Assembly (NCBI GenBank): GCA_024276195.1
Contig: JAJRXR010000075.1
Coordinates: 1 to 64,000 of the forward strand
Source of the DNA: Planctomycetota bacterium
GTDB lineage: Bacteria > Planctomycetota > Phycisphaerae > Phycisphaerales > UBA1924
Length of the DNA stretch: 64,000 nucleotides
Direction: 5' to 3'
The first letter of the stretch is position 1. Each line of letters begins with the position of its first letter. Positions 27,817 through 36,220 of this stretch are shown in pieces. The notes under the pieces are model-generated. The model saw only the letters and a program-made list of their open reading frames with translations, searched no databases and was not told the DNA's origin. The position numbers and the translations under genes were made by a program.

Positions 27817-27866
27817 CCCGCCGATCGCTCGGCGGGCTGGGTCTCTCGACGGCGCCCTCGGGCGCC
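27817..27866. other. Two GC hairpins in 265-bp intergenic gap
   Basis: CCCGCCGA/TCGGCGGG (27817-27836, loop TCGC) and GGCGCCC/GGGCGCC (27851-27866, loop TC) lie between divergent genes. Nothing else recognisable in 27718-27982. They could be part of a leader or of another repeat. Confidence 0.45.
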
Positions 27867-27982
27867 GCCGGCGCGTCAGAGCCTCAACGCAGGGGAGTGC
27901 GCCTCATTGCAGAAAATTGGCGACAATTCGCAACCAACCCGCTGCCCCGGCGCGTACGCCCGCTCCGGCGCTACCCTTGCCC

Positions 27983-28186
27983 ATGACCTTCTGGATCGTC
28001 ATGGGCCTGATTCTCGCGGTCGGAGCCGGGCTCGGCACGCTCATCTGGTGGCGCGTCGGCGACCAGTGGGCCGACGCCGAGCACAAAAAGTTCGCGCCCA
28101 AACGCGACCGCATGCACGGCGCAGACCCGACCGTGATCCGAGGTTTCAATACCGACAACGACGACACCACCCCACCCTCCCCCTGA
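27983..28186 (+). CDS. Small single-span membrane protein (67 aa)
   Basis: MTFWIVMGLILAVGAGLGTL is a single N-terminal transmembrane helix, followed by a charged tail (VGDQWADAEHKKFAPKRDRM) and a proline-rich end. It ends 7 bp before truA on the same strand, suggesting co-transcription. No family recognised. Coding use looks like that of its neighbours, so it is probably real. Confidence 0.6.
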   Translation: MTFWIVMGLILAVGAGLGTLIWWRVGDQWADAEHKKFAPKRDRMHGADPTVIRGFNTDNDDTTPPSP

Positions 28187-28193
28187 GCTGCGC

Positions 28194-29168
28194 GTGCCCC
28201 GATACAAGCTCACAGTCGCCTACGACGGCACAGACTTCCACGGCTGGCAAAAGCAAGAGCCCCTCGCCCCCGATCCGTCCGACCCGGCTGCCCAGACCTT
28301 GCCCGAACTCAGCGAGCCGCTTGAGAGTCGCCCCGGGCGCGTCGCGCTGCGCACCGTCCAGCATGTCCTCGAACAAGCCGTCCGCCAGACCATCCGAGAG
28401 CCGATCACCCTGATCGGCGCCTCGCGCACCGACTCGGGCGTGCACGCCCACGGGCAGGTCGCCGCGTTTACATCAACGCCCGACGCCGCCCGCGGCGTCG
28501 GCTGGCCAGCGGAGCGCGGCTGCGACTCCCTCATCCGCGCGCTCAACGCACGCCTCCCCGATGACCTGCTCGTGCGCGCCGCCGAGATTGTCGGCGATAC
28601 CTTCAACCCCATCGGAGACTGCGTGAGCAAGGGCTACAGCTACACCCTGCACCTCTCGCAGCAGCGCCCGCTCTGGGATCGGCGGACCGTCTTCCACACC
28701 TGGCAGGATCTCGACCTTGCCCGCATGCAAGAGGCGGCGGCGTTGCTCACCGGCACGCACGACTTCGCCGCCCTCGCCGCAGCCAATCACGGGCGCCAGA
28801 CCACCGTCCGCACGATCTTCGATTGCACGGTGTCAGAAGTCTTCCTCCCTCTCCCCCTCGGGGGAGAGGGGCGGGGTGAGGGGGGGGCGCCCTCCCCGGT
28901 AGAGCCGGTTTCCAACCGCCTCATTGCTTCCTCCCCCTTCCCAGCCCGCCGCCTCCGGATCGACGTCTCCGGCGACGGCTTCCTCTACAACATGGTCCGC
29001 ATCCTCGCCGGAACCTTGCACGAAGTGGGACGAGGCAAGATCGACCCGAACCAGATCCCCGCGATCCTCGAATCGAATAACAGGACCAACGCCGGCCCGA
29101 CCCTGCCTGCGGAGGGGCTGAGGCTGGAGTGGATTCGGTATGAAGCAAGCAGGTCAAACGAACGCTGA
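28194..29168 (+). CDS. truA: tRNA pseudouridine(38-40) synthase TruA with insertions
   Basis: A 324-residue pseudouridine synthase acting on the tRNA anticodon arm. MPRYKLTVAYDGTDFHGWQK is the family N-terminus, the catalytic Asp is in GASRTDSGVHAHGQVAAF, and the later motifs SYTLHLSQQRPLWDRRTVFH and DGFLYNMVRILAGTLHEVGR are intact. Typical TruA has 245-270 residues. The excess comes from about 35 residues after HGWQKQ and from a palindromic repeat translated as LPLPLGGEGRGEGG (28847 onward). Start is GTG 28194. The end overlaps the next ORF by 29 bp. Confidence 0.93.
   Translation: MPRYKLTVAYDGTDFHGWQKQEPLAPDPSDPAAQTLPELSEPLESRPGRVALRTVQHVLEQAVRQTIREPITLIGASRTDSGVHAHGQVAAFTSTPDAARGVGWPAERGCDSLIRALNARLPDDLLVRAAEIVGDTFNPIGDCVSKGYSYTLHLSQQRPLWDRRTVFHTWQDLDLARMQEAAALLTGTHDFAALAAANHGRQTTVRTIFDCTVSEVFLPLPLGGEGRGEGGAPSPVEPVSNRLIASSPFPARRLRIDVSGDGFLYNMVRILAGTLHEVGRGKIDPNQIPAILESNNRTNAGPTLPAEGLRLEWIRYEASRSNER
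28847..28870. repeat. Palindromic repeat inside truA
   Basis: CCCTCTCCCCC/GGGGGAGAGGG is an 11-bp perfect stem with loop TC, followed by GGGCGGGGTGAGGGGG. This is a widely dispersed bacterial intergenic repeat type, here lying in frame inside the truA coding sequence. Confidence 0.85.
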
Positions 29169-29655
29169 GAGACTTCGGAAGCGGCATCGCGCGGTGCTCG
29201 CTCGTGCAGGCATCGCGCTCGTGCTGTTCGCATTCGTTTGCCTGTTTTCAGCATCTTTTGCGTGGATGCGCTCGGACGGACACACGGAGTGGATCCAGAT
29301 CGGATCGGGCTCGTTCACGCGCGGCTTTACTTCACGCGAGTATTACAGGGATCGGCCAGTTGATTTTCAGTTTGAGCCCAGCATCGATGTCAGGTGGCTT
29401 CCGATTCCAGAGGGGTTCACCCTTGGTGGAATCGGACCACCAAGATGGGAGTACCTGCAGTTCTCGTTCATGCCATTTGCTCTCGTGTACATGCTGATCG
29501 GCATCCGGTCTGCGTTCGTCTTGAGGCGGCTGGTTGATGAGAGTGTCTGTTCGCATTGCGCGTACTCTCTTGCGGGGTTGACGGCCAACCGCTGCCCCGA
29601 ATGCGGCGAGCCGGTCACAAGTCATTCGCGAGCTCACGCTCGCGGCTCGGAATGA
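29140..29655 (+). CDS. Two-span membrane protein with C-terminal zinc ribbon
   Basis: A 171-residue protein with transmembrane helices at about residues 22-42 (AGIALVLFAFVCLFSASFAW) and 105-125 (LQFSFMPFALVYMLIGI), then a zinc ribbon CSHCAYSLAGLTANRCPECG. This layout is frequent in planctomycetes. The last nine residues (SRAHARGSE) and stop are encoded by a palindromic repeat that recurs at 30199-30229. It overlaps the end of truA by 29 bp. The gene is AT-richer than its neighbours: 29341-29400 has 29 G+C of 60 by hand count. Function unknown. Confidence 0.75.
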   Translation: MKQAGQTNAERLRKRHRAVLARAGIALVLFAFVCLFSASFAWMRSDGHTEWIQIGSGSFTRGFTSREYYRDRPVDFQFEPSIDVRWLPIPEGFTLGGIGPPRWEYLQFSFMPFALVYMLIGIRSAFVLRRLVDESVCSHCAYSLAGLTANRCPECGEPVTSHSRAHARGSE

Positions 29656-29698
29656 GGGCGTCGCTGTATTAAACAGAGCCGCGAGCGTAAGCTCGCGC
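29625..29698. repeat. RAYT-flanking palindrome, left copy
   Basis: A 31-base unit (29625-29655, TTCGCGAGCTCACGCTCGCG...) is followed by a near-perfect inverted copy (29679-29698, GCCGCGAGCGTAAGCTCGCG, one mismatch). The direct unit recurs exactly at 30199-30229 on the other side of the transposase gene. Start of the REP/RAYT module. Confidence 0.85.
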
Positions 29699-29701
29699 AT
29701 C

Positions 29702-30190
29702 ATGACCGATCCGCTCGCATATCTCATCACCTGGACATGCCGAGGAACATGGCTCCACGGCGATGCCCGCGGGTCGTTCAAGCGAGTTTCCGGTCGTGAT
29801 CTGCCGGTGAAGCTGGAGTCAGACCCTCACCGCGAAGCGGAAATACGCAGGAAACTCGTAGACAAGCCAAGGCTTCTCGATTGTGTTGCGCGTGAGCGGG
29901 TCGAGTCCGCCATCAGAAAAATCAGCGAGATCCGCGGGTGGAATCTGCATGCGGTAGCGGTCCGTTCCAACCATGCTCATGTTGTTGTGTCCGCACCTCA
30001 GCGCCGCCCCGAGGCCGTCATGCAGCAGTTCAAGGCGTGGGGGACGCGGGCGTTGCGTGATTCGAGCGATCTCGCTGGCGATGAGAGTCCATGGACCAGG
30101 CACGGCAGCACCCGGTATCTCTGGGACGAGCAGAGTGTCGAAGCCGCGATCGAGTATGTGCGAGATTGGCAGGATCGCCCGAGAGCGTGA
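29702..30190 (+). CDS. REP-associated tyrosine transposase (RAYT)
   Basis: A 162-residue single-copy transposase of the IS200/IS605-related Y1 HUH superfamily that acts on REP palindromes. The N-terminus AYLITWTCRGTWLHGDARG is typical of RAYTs. The HUH motif is AVRSNHAHVVVSAP, and the candidate nucleophilic Tyr lies in AAIEYVRDWQDRP near the C-terminus. The gene starts 4 bp after the left palindrome and is followed within 10 bp by the right copy, as expected for RAYT modules. It is AT-richer than the surrounding genes, consistent with mobility. Confidence 0.88.
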   Translation: MTDPLAYLITWTCRGTWLHGDARGSFKRVSGRDLPVKLESDPHREAEIRRKLVDKPRLLDCVARERVESAIRKISEIRGWNLHAVAVRSNHAHVVVSAPQRRPEAVMQQFKAWGTRALRDSSDLAGDESPWTRHGSTRYLWDEQSVEAAIEYVRDWQDRPRA

Positions 30191-30198
30191 GCGCATGG

Positions 30199-30229
30199 TT
30201 CGCGAGCTCACGCTCGCGGCTCGGAATGA
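30199..30229. repeat. RAYT-flanking palindrome, right copy
   Basis: Exact 31-base match to 29625-29655, containing CGCGAGCTCACGCTCGCG as a near-palindrome. It closes the RAYT module and lies upstream of the PEP-CTERM-like gene. Confidence 0.85.
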
Positions 30230-30308
30230 CTCAGAATCTCCCTTTCCGAGGAAGCTCTGGCGCCATCGCACCAGATCGGCGACACTCATCCAACCCCGGA
30301 GGGCCTCT

Positions 30309-31037
30309 ATGCGTCTCACAATCCTGGTCGCAGCTTTCGCCCTCCTGACATCTCACGCCATCGCCGGCCCGGTGCTCGTCGGGGACGAGCGTGTGCTGAC
30401 GGCGTTCGCCCACTCGATCGACGCCGGGGGCGACGGGCTGGCCGATGGTCCGAACATGACTTCGCTCGGAACGTTCGGCGGGCTGTACTCCGATACCGTG
30501 CGCGCCGATTCCTCCGGTGGGAACTTCAACGCGGTCAGCATCGCCGGCGCCGACCAGCTCTCGTTCTTCGAGCCCGATTCGCTCAATACCTTCAACGCCA
30601 GCGGCGGCGCCCAAGTCCTCACGAAAGCCCGCCTCGGCGCCTCGCAGGCGCACGCGCGATCGACCAACTCGATCCGCCTGGTCTTCGAGGTTGACGCCGG
30701 GAGCGCCTTTGAGCTGGCGGGCGGGCTCGGGGGGTACGCCAACGGCGACGCGACCTCGGGCGTGCGCGTCACGCTCCGGGCCGAAAGCGATATCGACGCG
30801 CTGTTCGAGCAGACCAAGCTCGGGTCGTTCGCGACATCGGGCACGCTCAGCGAGGGGCGCTGGGTGTTGGAGCTGCACGCCGAGGCGAGTGTTTTCTCGT
30901 CCGGGTCCGGGCTCGGGGATTCGAGTTCGGGCGCGTTCTTCCAGGAAGTCCGGTTCACGCTCGTGCCGGCGCCCGCGTCGCTGGCGCCGCTGGCGCTTGC
31001 CTTGGCGTTTGTGCGCCGCCGTCGCCTGCCCGCCTGA
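30309..31037 (+). CDS. PEP-CTERM-like exported protein
   Basis: A 242-residue secreted protein. It has a signal peptide MRLTILVAAFALLTSHAIA, an all-beta mature region rich in Ser, Gly and Ala, and a C-terminal sorting signal VPAPASLAPLALALAFVRRR: short PEP-like motif, hydrophobic helix, arginine cluster. Such proteins are processed by exosortase in planctomycetes. GGAGG precedes ATG 30309. No exosortase gene is in the window. A surface or extracellular-matrix role is inferred from family. Confidence 0.85.
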   Translation: MRLTILVAAFALLTSHAIAGPVLVGDERVLTAFAHSIDAGGDGLADGPNMTSLGTFGGLYSDTVRADSSGGNFNAVSIAGADQLSFFEPDSLNTFNASGGAQVLTKARLGASQAHARSTNSIRLVFEVDAGSAFELAGGLGGYANGDATSGVRVTLRAESDIDALFEQTKLGSFATSGTLSEGRWVLELHAEASVFSSGSGLGDSSSGAFFQEVRFTLVPAPASLAPLALALAFVRRRRLPA

Positions 31038-31060
31038 GACGCCCTCCGTATGCTCGGGGT

Positions 31061-32416
31061 GTGAGCCTGCGCATCCTCCACATCTCGACGCGACTGATCC
31101 TGGGCGGCTCGCAAGAAAACACGGTCCTCTCCTGCGAGGGACAGGCCCGCTGCGGGCACGAGGTGCACCTCGCCTTCGGCCCCATCTTCGGTCCCGAGGG
31201 GTCGATGCTCCCGCGCCTCAAAGCATTCAACGAGCGAGTCGCGCGAGACGGGAGCGCCAAGCCCATCACGCTGCACGAGCTGCCGCACATGGTGCGGGAG
31301 ATCCACCCGATCAAGGACCACCTCTGCTTCCATCGCGACCTGAAACGATTACTGCGAGAAGTGAAGCCGGACGTTGTCCACACGCACTCATCAAAGGCCG
31401 GCATCCTCGGGCGCTGGGCAGCGTGGCGGGCTCTCAAAGCCGCGGGATTCACATCCCGCGGACCGCAGGATTCACATCCTGCGGCTTTAGAAACAACAAG
31501 GAATGTACGCCCCGCGATCATCCACACCATCCACGGCCCCCCCTTCATGCCCATCGAGGGCGGGGCGATCGCACGAGCCAGGATCCGGGCAAAGAACCAC
31601 CTCTATACGCTCGCCGAGCGCTTCGCGGCCAAGCGCTGTCACACCATCGTCAGCGTCGCCGACGCGATGACCGAGCAGTTTCTGGCGCGCAACATCGGAA
31701 TGCCAGAGCAGTACGTCACCGTCCGCTCGGGCATGGAGGTCGAGGCCTTTCTCAGCCCGCGCCCGGGCGAATCGCGCGATGAGATGCGCGCCGAGCTTGG
31801 CATCGACCCGGGCGACTTCGTCGTCGGCACGGTCGCCCGCCTCGCCCAGCACAAGGGGCACGATGATCTGCTCGACGCTCTGGGCGATGATCTGCGATCG
31901 CGCGATGGCTGGAAGCTGCTGTGGGTGGGCGACGGGTGGTGGCGTGATCGCCTGCTTGCGCGCGCGCGCGAGCTGGGGCTGCAAGAGAAAATCATCTGCA
32001 CGGGTTTGGTCCCGCCCGAGCGCGTGCCGGCGATGGTGCGCGCGATGGACGTGCTGGCGCACCCGTCGTACCGCGAGGGCCTGCCCAGGACCGTGCCGCA
32101 GGCGCTGTTGTGTGGGGTCTGCCCGGTCGCGTACGATGTGGACGGCACGCGCGAGGCGTGCATCGACGGACGCACCGGGCGCCTCGTGGCGCCGGGCGAT
32201 ACGCGGGCGCTCGGCGACGCGATCCGAGAACTCTGGGAGCGACCCGATGAGCGCGCGCGCTTGGCGCAACAAGGACAGACCGAGTGCGCCGAACGATTCT
32301 CGGCGCAGACCATGGTCCACGCGCTCGAGGGCGTGTACCGGGCGGCCATCGTTCGCGCTCGCGGTGATGGTGTGTCTGGGGATGCCGACGCCAACGCTCC
32401 AGGCCCAGCTTCTTGA
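31061..32416 (+). CDS. GT4-type glycosyltransferase with in-frame repeat insertion
   Basis: A 451-residue glycosyltransferase. The N-terminal domain begins LRILHISTRLILGGSQENT and contains VKPDVVHTHSSKAGILGRWA and HTIHGPPFMPIEGG. The donor domain has VGTVARLAQHKGHDDLLDAL, LLWVGDGWWRD and SYREGLPRTVPQALLCGVCP. Between residues about 125 and 143 the protein is encoded by two tandem palindromes (31436-31488), giving AAGFTSRGPQDSHPAALE, absent from typical relatives. Start is GTG 31061, 24 bp after the PEP-CTERM-like stop. The 3' end overlaps the next gene by about 50 bp. Confidence 0.88.
   Translation: MSLRILHISTRLILGGSQENTVLSCEGQARCGHEVHLAFGPIFGPEGSMLPRLKAFNERVARDGSAKPITLHELPHMVREIHPIKDHLCFHRDLKRLLREVKPDVVHTHSSKAGILGRWAAWRALKAAGFTSRGPQDSHPAALETTRNVRPAIIHTIHGPPFMPIEGGAIARARIRAKNHLYTLAERFAAKRCHTIVSVADAMTEQFLARNIGMPEQYVTVRSGMEVEAFLSPRPGESRDEMRAELGIDPGDFVVGTVARLAQHKGHDDLLDALGDDLRSRDGWKLLWVGDGWWRDRLLARARELGLQEKIICTGLVPPERVPAMVRAMDVLAHPSYREGLPRTVPQALLCGVCPVAYDVDGTREACIDGRTGRLVAPGDTRALGDAIRELWERPDERARLAQQGQTECAERFSAQTMVHALEGVYRAAIVRARGDGVSGDADANAPGPAS
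31436..31488. repeat. Double palindrome inside glycosyltransferase gene
   Basis: Two hairpins sharing the loop TTCACA: CGCGGGA/TCCCGCG (31441-31460) and CCGCAGGA/TCCTGCGG (31463-31484), enclosed by AAAGCCGC/GCGGCTTT. The unit is a REP-like sequence placed in frame in the coding region. Confidence 0.88.
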
Positions 32417-34319
32417 TCTCGACCCGCCCGCAGCGGAGGTGTTGGGCGAGCAGACCGGGGCGATGGCGCTGCGCGATCTGCTCCTGGCCCAGAGCGAGCG
32501 CCTCGAAGCGAGAGACGACGCGGGCGCCCCGGTCCGGGCGGAGCTGCGCCGCCTGAGCGCAGCGCTGCTCGAGAGCTCCAGGGCGGTCCCCGTCCTACTC
32601 GGTCGCACGATGGCCGCCCGCCTGCCCGAGCTCGACGCCCTGGCCAGCGACCCGCGCCTCGACGCGGTCGATCGCTCGCTTGTGCTGGCGGACCTGCGCC
32701 GGGCGCGCTCGCAGATCCCGGTCTCGACCGACCAGCTCGACCGGGCGATGCGCAGCGCGCTGGCGAGATTGGCCCATGTATCAGGGCGAACGTCGGGGCG
32801 AACGCCGTCGGGACCAGGGTGGGTGCTGAACGTTCGCGCAGATGTTTCCGGCGCCCCGACGCTCGAGCGCGCAATCGAGCTGCTCGTGTCGCTCTCTGAT
32901 GATGATGAATACCGCCTCGCGTGCGAGCGACTTGCCTCGGTGGCCGGCGCGGCGCAGGGGCGCCCGGCCTATGCGCCTGCGGGCGATCGGCTCGCCCAGC
33001 GCGTTCGCCTGGCGAGCGTGCTGATCGACTCGCCCCCGGGCTGGGTGTCGCAGGAGCAGCGCCAGCAGGGCGGCGCGGGGATCGCGCGGGCGTGTGCGCT
33101 CGTGATGGACCCGGCGACGCGCCGCGTCGGCGCCGACCTGCTCGACCGGTACGCGGGCCTGGCGCGTCTGCTCGCGCTCGGCGATGCGCTGGACACGACC
33201 AACGACACCCGGGCGCTGCTCGCCAAGCTCGCGGCCAGCATCGAGGGCCCGCCCGGGCTGGACACTACCGAGGCGATGTCGCGCGGGCTCAGGCTCGCGA
33301 TCGGCGATCCAGCCCTCGACCGTGACGAGTCGGACCTGCTGCGTCAGCTCCGACCGGCCTGGCGCACTGCGCGCCGAGAGGCGAAGCTTCAGGCCCGCGC
33401 CATCGTGCCGCGTCTGGCGCCGATGCTGGATGTGGACGCCCCCCTGACGGACCCGGCCACTCTCGCGACCCTCGCCTCTGCCAGTGCGCCCACGGCTCTT
33501 GCCCGCACACTCCTCTCGCTCTCGGACCTGCTCGACGACGATGAATCCGGGGCGAGCGCCCGCCCCAAGGCCCACGGCGACCGCGCCAAAGTTGCAGACC
33601 GCGTCCTCGCGTTGACCTCCAACATGGACGACAGCGCCGAGCGGGCACGCCGAACGCTTGAGCTGATGAACGAAGATCTCCGGCGTGCCAGCGCCCTGGT
33701 CCGTGCGCACACCGACGCTGACCCGCTGGCGAAGATCAGCGCGCGCGTGTACGACAACACGCTCTCGGCGTGGGCGGATGAGGGCGCGGACCTGATCGAG
33801 GCCCGGGCTGCGCTCGGGCGAGCCGAGCGCCTTGCCCAGTGGCTCGACGCCGAGGCTCTGGTCGCCCCGCTCTCGGCGGGCGACGCGCTCGTGCAGCGGT
33901 GGGCGGGCATCGAGCTCTCGCGCGGCGCGGTCGAGATCATCAGCGCCGGGCTCGCCGAGAAGGTGTCGGTCGCTGTGCGCCTCGCGGATGAGGGCGATGC
34001 CGCCCGGATCGACAGGGCGCTGGCCAGGCTTGACGAGCGGTACCTCGCCATCCGCCTGCTGGCGCAGCTCGACGGGCGCCTGCATGAGCTGTGGTCGGGC
34101 GACGCGAAGGACGCGAGCGTGCTGTCCGAGCTCGCCCTCGGCCCGCCCCCCGAGGGCGCGTGGCTGCTCGACCAGCGCACGGCGCTGGCGACGCTGTGCA
34201 TGCAGGGCGAAGAGCTCGCCTCAGCGACCATCCGCGACGACCGCCCCGTCGCGAGCGACCTGCGGAAGGCGCTCAACGCGACAGCGCAGCGATTGATGCG
34301 GGCGATCGAGGGGCGGTAG
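32367..34319 (+). CDS. Large helical exported protein, unknown function
   Basis: A 650-residue alanine/leucine/arginine-rich protein. The N-terminus MVCLGMPTPTLQAQLLDLDP resembles the end of a signal peptide (the in-frame residues just before are FALAV), so export is likely and the true start may be the GTG at 32364 or slightly upstream. The rest is predicted helical with many regularly spaced Leu residues and no recognisable catalytic motif. It overlaps the glycosyltransferase 3' end by about 50 bp, implying coupling. I do not recognise a family. Confidence 0.65.
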   Translation: MVCLGMPTPTLQAQLLDLDPPAAEVLGEQTGAMALRDLLLAQSERLEARDDAGAPVRAELRRLSAALLESSRAVPVLLGRTMAARLPELDALASDPRLDAVDRSLVLADLRRARSQIPVSTDQLDRAMRSALARLAHVSGRTSGRTPSGPGWVLNVRADVSGAPTLERAIELLVSLSDDDEYRLACERLASVAGAAQGRPAYAPAGDRLAQRVRLASVLIDSPPGWVSQEQRQQGGAGIARACALVMDPATRRVGADLLDRYAGLARLLALGDALDTTNDTRALLAKLAASIEGPPGLDTTEAMSRGLRLAIGDPALDRDESDLLRQLRPAWRTARREAKLQARAIVPRLAPMLDVDAPLTDPATLATLASASAPTALARTLLSLSDLLDDDESGASARPKAHGDRAKVADRVLALTSNMDDSAERARRTLELMNEDLRRASALVRAHTDADPLAKISARVYDNTLSAWADEGADLIEARAALGRAERLAQWLDAEALVAPLSAGDALVQRWAGIELSRGAVEIISAGLAEKVSVAVRLADEGDAARIDRALARLDERYLAIRLLAQLDGRLHELWSGDAKDASVLSELALGPPPEGAWLLDQRTALATLCMQGEELASATIRDDRPVASDLRKALNATAQRLMRAIEGR

Positions 34320-34325
34320 GCGCCC

Positions 34326-36104
34326 TTAGATCTCCACCACCTGCATATCCGCCTCGCGCTTCTTCGCGACCGGCGGTGTGCGCACGTCGGTCGTAAACAT
34401 GCGCAGGGCCTCGCTGGCCCGGGCCATTTCTTCGCGGATGGAGGCGCTGTCGTACAGGCGGGCACGGGGGAGGGTGACGCCGCCGTCGCCGGCGGGGACC
34501 TGGCCCGGGCCTTCGTCGACGATGAAATCGTCGATGGTGAATGAGGGGCGGTCGAGTTCGCCGCCGCGGGCGAGCTCGCGCAGATCTTCGCTGATCTGCC
34601 CCTCGGTCTTGGCCGACTGCACAACGGGGATGGCCTGGACGAAGGCCTGGAGCAGGCCCCGGGCGTTCTCGAACGTGCCGCCCTTCTCGGCGAAGGTCGC
34701 GCCGGGCAGGACGACGTCGGCGATCTCGCTCAGGCGGCTCGCGTGCGAGTCGATCATGATGACGTGCGGGTCGGAGAGGGCGTCGAGGAGCGTGTCGGTG
34801 GCCCAGTCGCTCGGGTACGAGCCGGTGACGATGACGCTGGCGAACTCGGCGCGCATGGCGCGGTTGATGAACTCATCGCACGCGAGGACGGACTCTGGCC
34901 CGGCGTTGGTGATGGCTTCGAGCACGCGCCGGACGCCACGGGCGTTGGGGGCTTTCTCGGCGTACATCGTGAACGCGCCCGCGTCGTCTGGTTTGGCGCC
35001 CTTGGGGAAGGTCTTGTCCTCGCCCTGGAACGGCACTGGTCCGACCGCCAGCACGGCGTCCGGGTCCAGCTCGCGCGCGAGCGAGGCGAGCGAGAAGGCC
35101 TCTTCACAGGTGAGCATCGGGCTGACGAGCAGCGCGAGGCGCCCGCCGTGGTCCTTGGCTTCGCGGATGACGTCGAGCGATTGGTGGTAGGCCTTGACGT
35201 AATCGGACTCGACGAGCGTGCCGAACTGTCTCCGCCAAGGGCGGGTCAGGCGGTTGTCGGCGTGGACGTGCTTCCAGCTGTACCGGACCTCGTCGGTGAT
35301 CCACCACTGGTTCACTTCCGTGTTCTCGCGCGGGCGCAGGCGGTGGATGCGTCCCTCGTTGTGGTCGATCCAGATGTTGTCGCCCGAGGCGGTCAGCGGG
35401 TCGATGCCCGCAGTGGACTTGAGCAGCCACACGCGCTGGGCAAAGAGAAAGTCCTTGTCGAGCAGGGCGCCCACGGGGCAGAGGTCAACGACGTTGCCGC
35501 TCAGCTCGTTGTCGAGCGGGACGCCCGGGAAGACGTCGATCTGGCTTGTGTTGCCGCGACCGTCGATGGTGAGCTCGCTCGTGCCCGGGATTTCTTTGGC
35601 GAATCGGACGCACCGGGTGCAGAGGATGCACCGGTCGGCGTAGATGTAGATGTTCGGGCCGAGGTCCTTCTTGGGCGCCTTGACCTTGGTCTCTTCGAAG
35701 CGGCTGGTCCCGCGCCCGTACTTGTAGCTGAAGTCCTGCAAGGTGCATTCGCCGGCTTGGTCGCAGACGGGGCAGTCGAGCGGGTGGTTGATGAGCAGGT
35801 ATTCCATGACCGCCCGCTGGTTGGCGACGGACTTGGGGCTGTCGGTGTAGACGACCATGCCGTCGGAGGCGTCGGTCGAGCAGGTGGGCAGGAGCTTGCC
35901 GCCCATCATGGGCTCGAGCTTGCCCTCGTTGCGCGGGTTCGGCGCCCAGACCTCGCCCAGGCAGATCCGGCACTGGGCCGGGATCGACAGCCCCGGGTGA
36001 TAGCAATACTGCGGGATCTCGACGCCGGCGCGGTTGGCGATCGAGATGATCTTCTCGCCCGGCGAGAACTCGCACTCGGTCCCGTTGATCGTGATGGTGG
36101 GCAT
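34326..36104 (-). CDS. nuoG: NuoG-like NADH-quinone oxidoreductase subunit G
   Basis: A 592-residue iron-sulfur/molybdopterin-fold subunit of complex I type. The N-terminal ferredoxin domain MPTITINGTECEFSPGEKII has 2Fe-2S ligands in YCYHPGLSIPAQCRICLGE and LLPTCST. The His-Cys3 cluster is HPLDCPVCDQAGECTLQD. The 4Fe-4S cluster is CILCTRCVRF plus VVDLCPVGAL. The rest is a shortened molybdopterin-oxidoreductase-like domain (IDSHASRLSEIADVVLPGAT). It is shorter than E. coli NuoG (about 900). No other complex I genes lie in the window, so the subunit is encoded away from them or the operon is scattered. It converges with the helical-protein gene. Confidence 0.88.
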   Translation of the reverse strand: MPTITINGTECEFSPGEKIISIANRAGVEIPQYCYHPGLSIPAQCRICLGEVWAPNPRNEGKLEPMMGGKLLPTCSTDASDGMVVYTDSPKSVANQRAVMEYLLINHPLDCPVCDQAGECTLQDFSYKYGRGTSRFEETKVKAPKKDLGPNIYIYADRCILCTRCVRFAKEIPGTSELTIDGRGNTSQIDVFPGVPLDNELSGNVVDLCPVGALLDKDFLFAQRVWLLKSTAGIDPLTASGDNIWIDHNEGRIHRLRPRENTEVNQWWITDEVRYSWKHVHADNRLTRPWRRQFGTLVESDYVKAYHQSLDVIREAKDHGGRLALLVSPMLTCEEAFSLASLARELDPDAVLAVGPVPFQGEDKTFPKGAKPDDAGAFTMYAEKAPNARGVRRVLEAITNAGPESVLACDEFINRAMRAEFASVIVTGSYPSDWATDTLLDALSDPHVIMIDSHASRLSEIADVVLPGATFAEKGGTFENARGLLQAFVQAIPVVQSAKTEGQISEDLRELARGGELDRPSFTIDDFIVDEGPGQVPAGDGGVTLPRARLYDSASIREEMARASEALRMFTTDVRTPPVAKKREADMQVVEI

Positions 36105-36220
36105 GGGCTCAGGCAGTCTCAGGGTGAGGCGATGGCGCCTCAGGACAATCCCAGGCGCCGGGGCACACTGTAGGCGAAATCGCCCCCCGTTCGAGTCTGG
36201 CCCTCGCCCGAGACCCGCCC

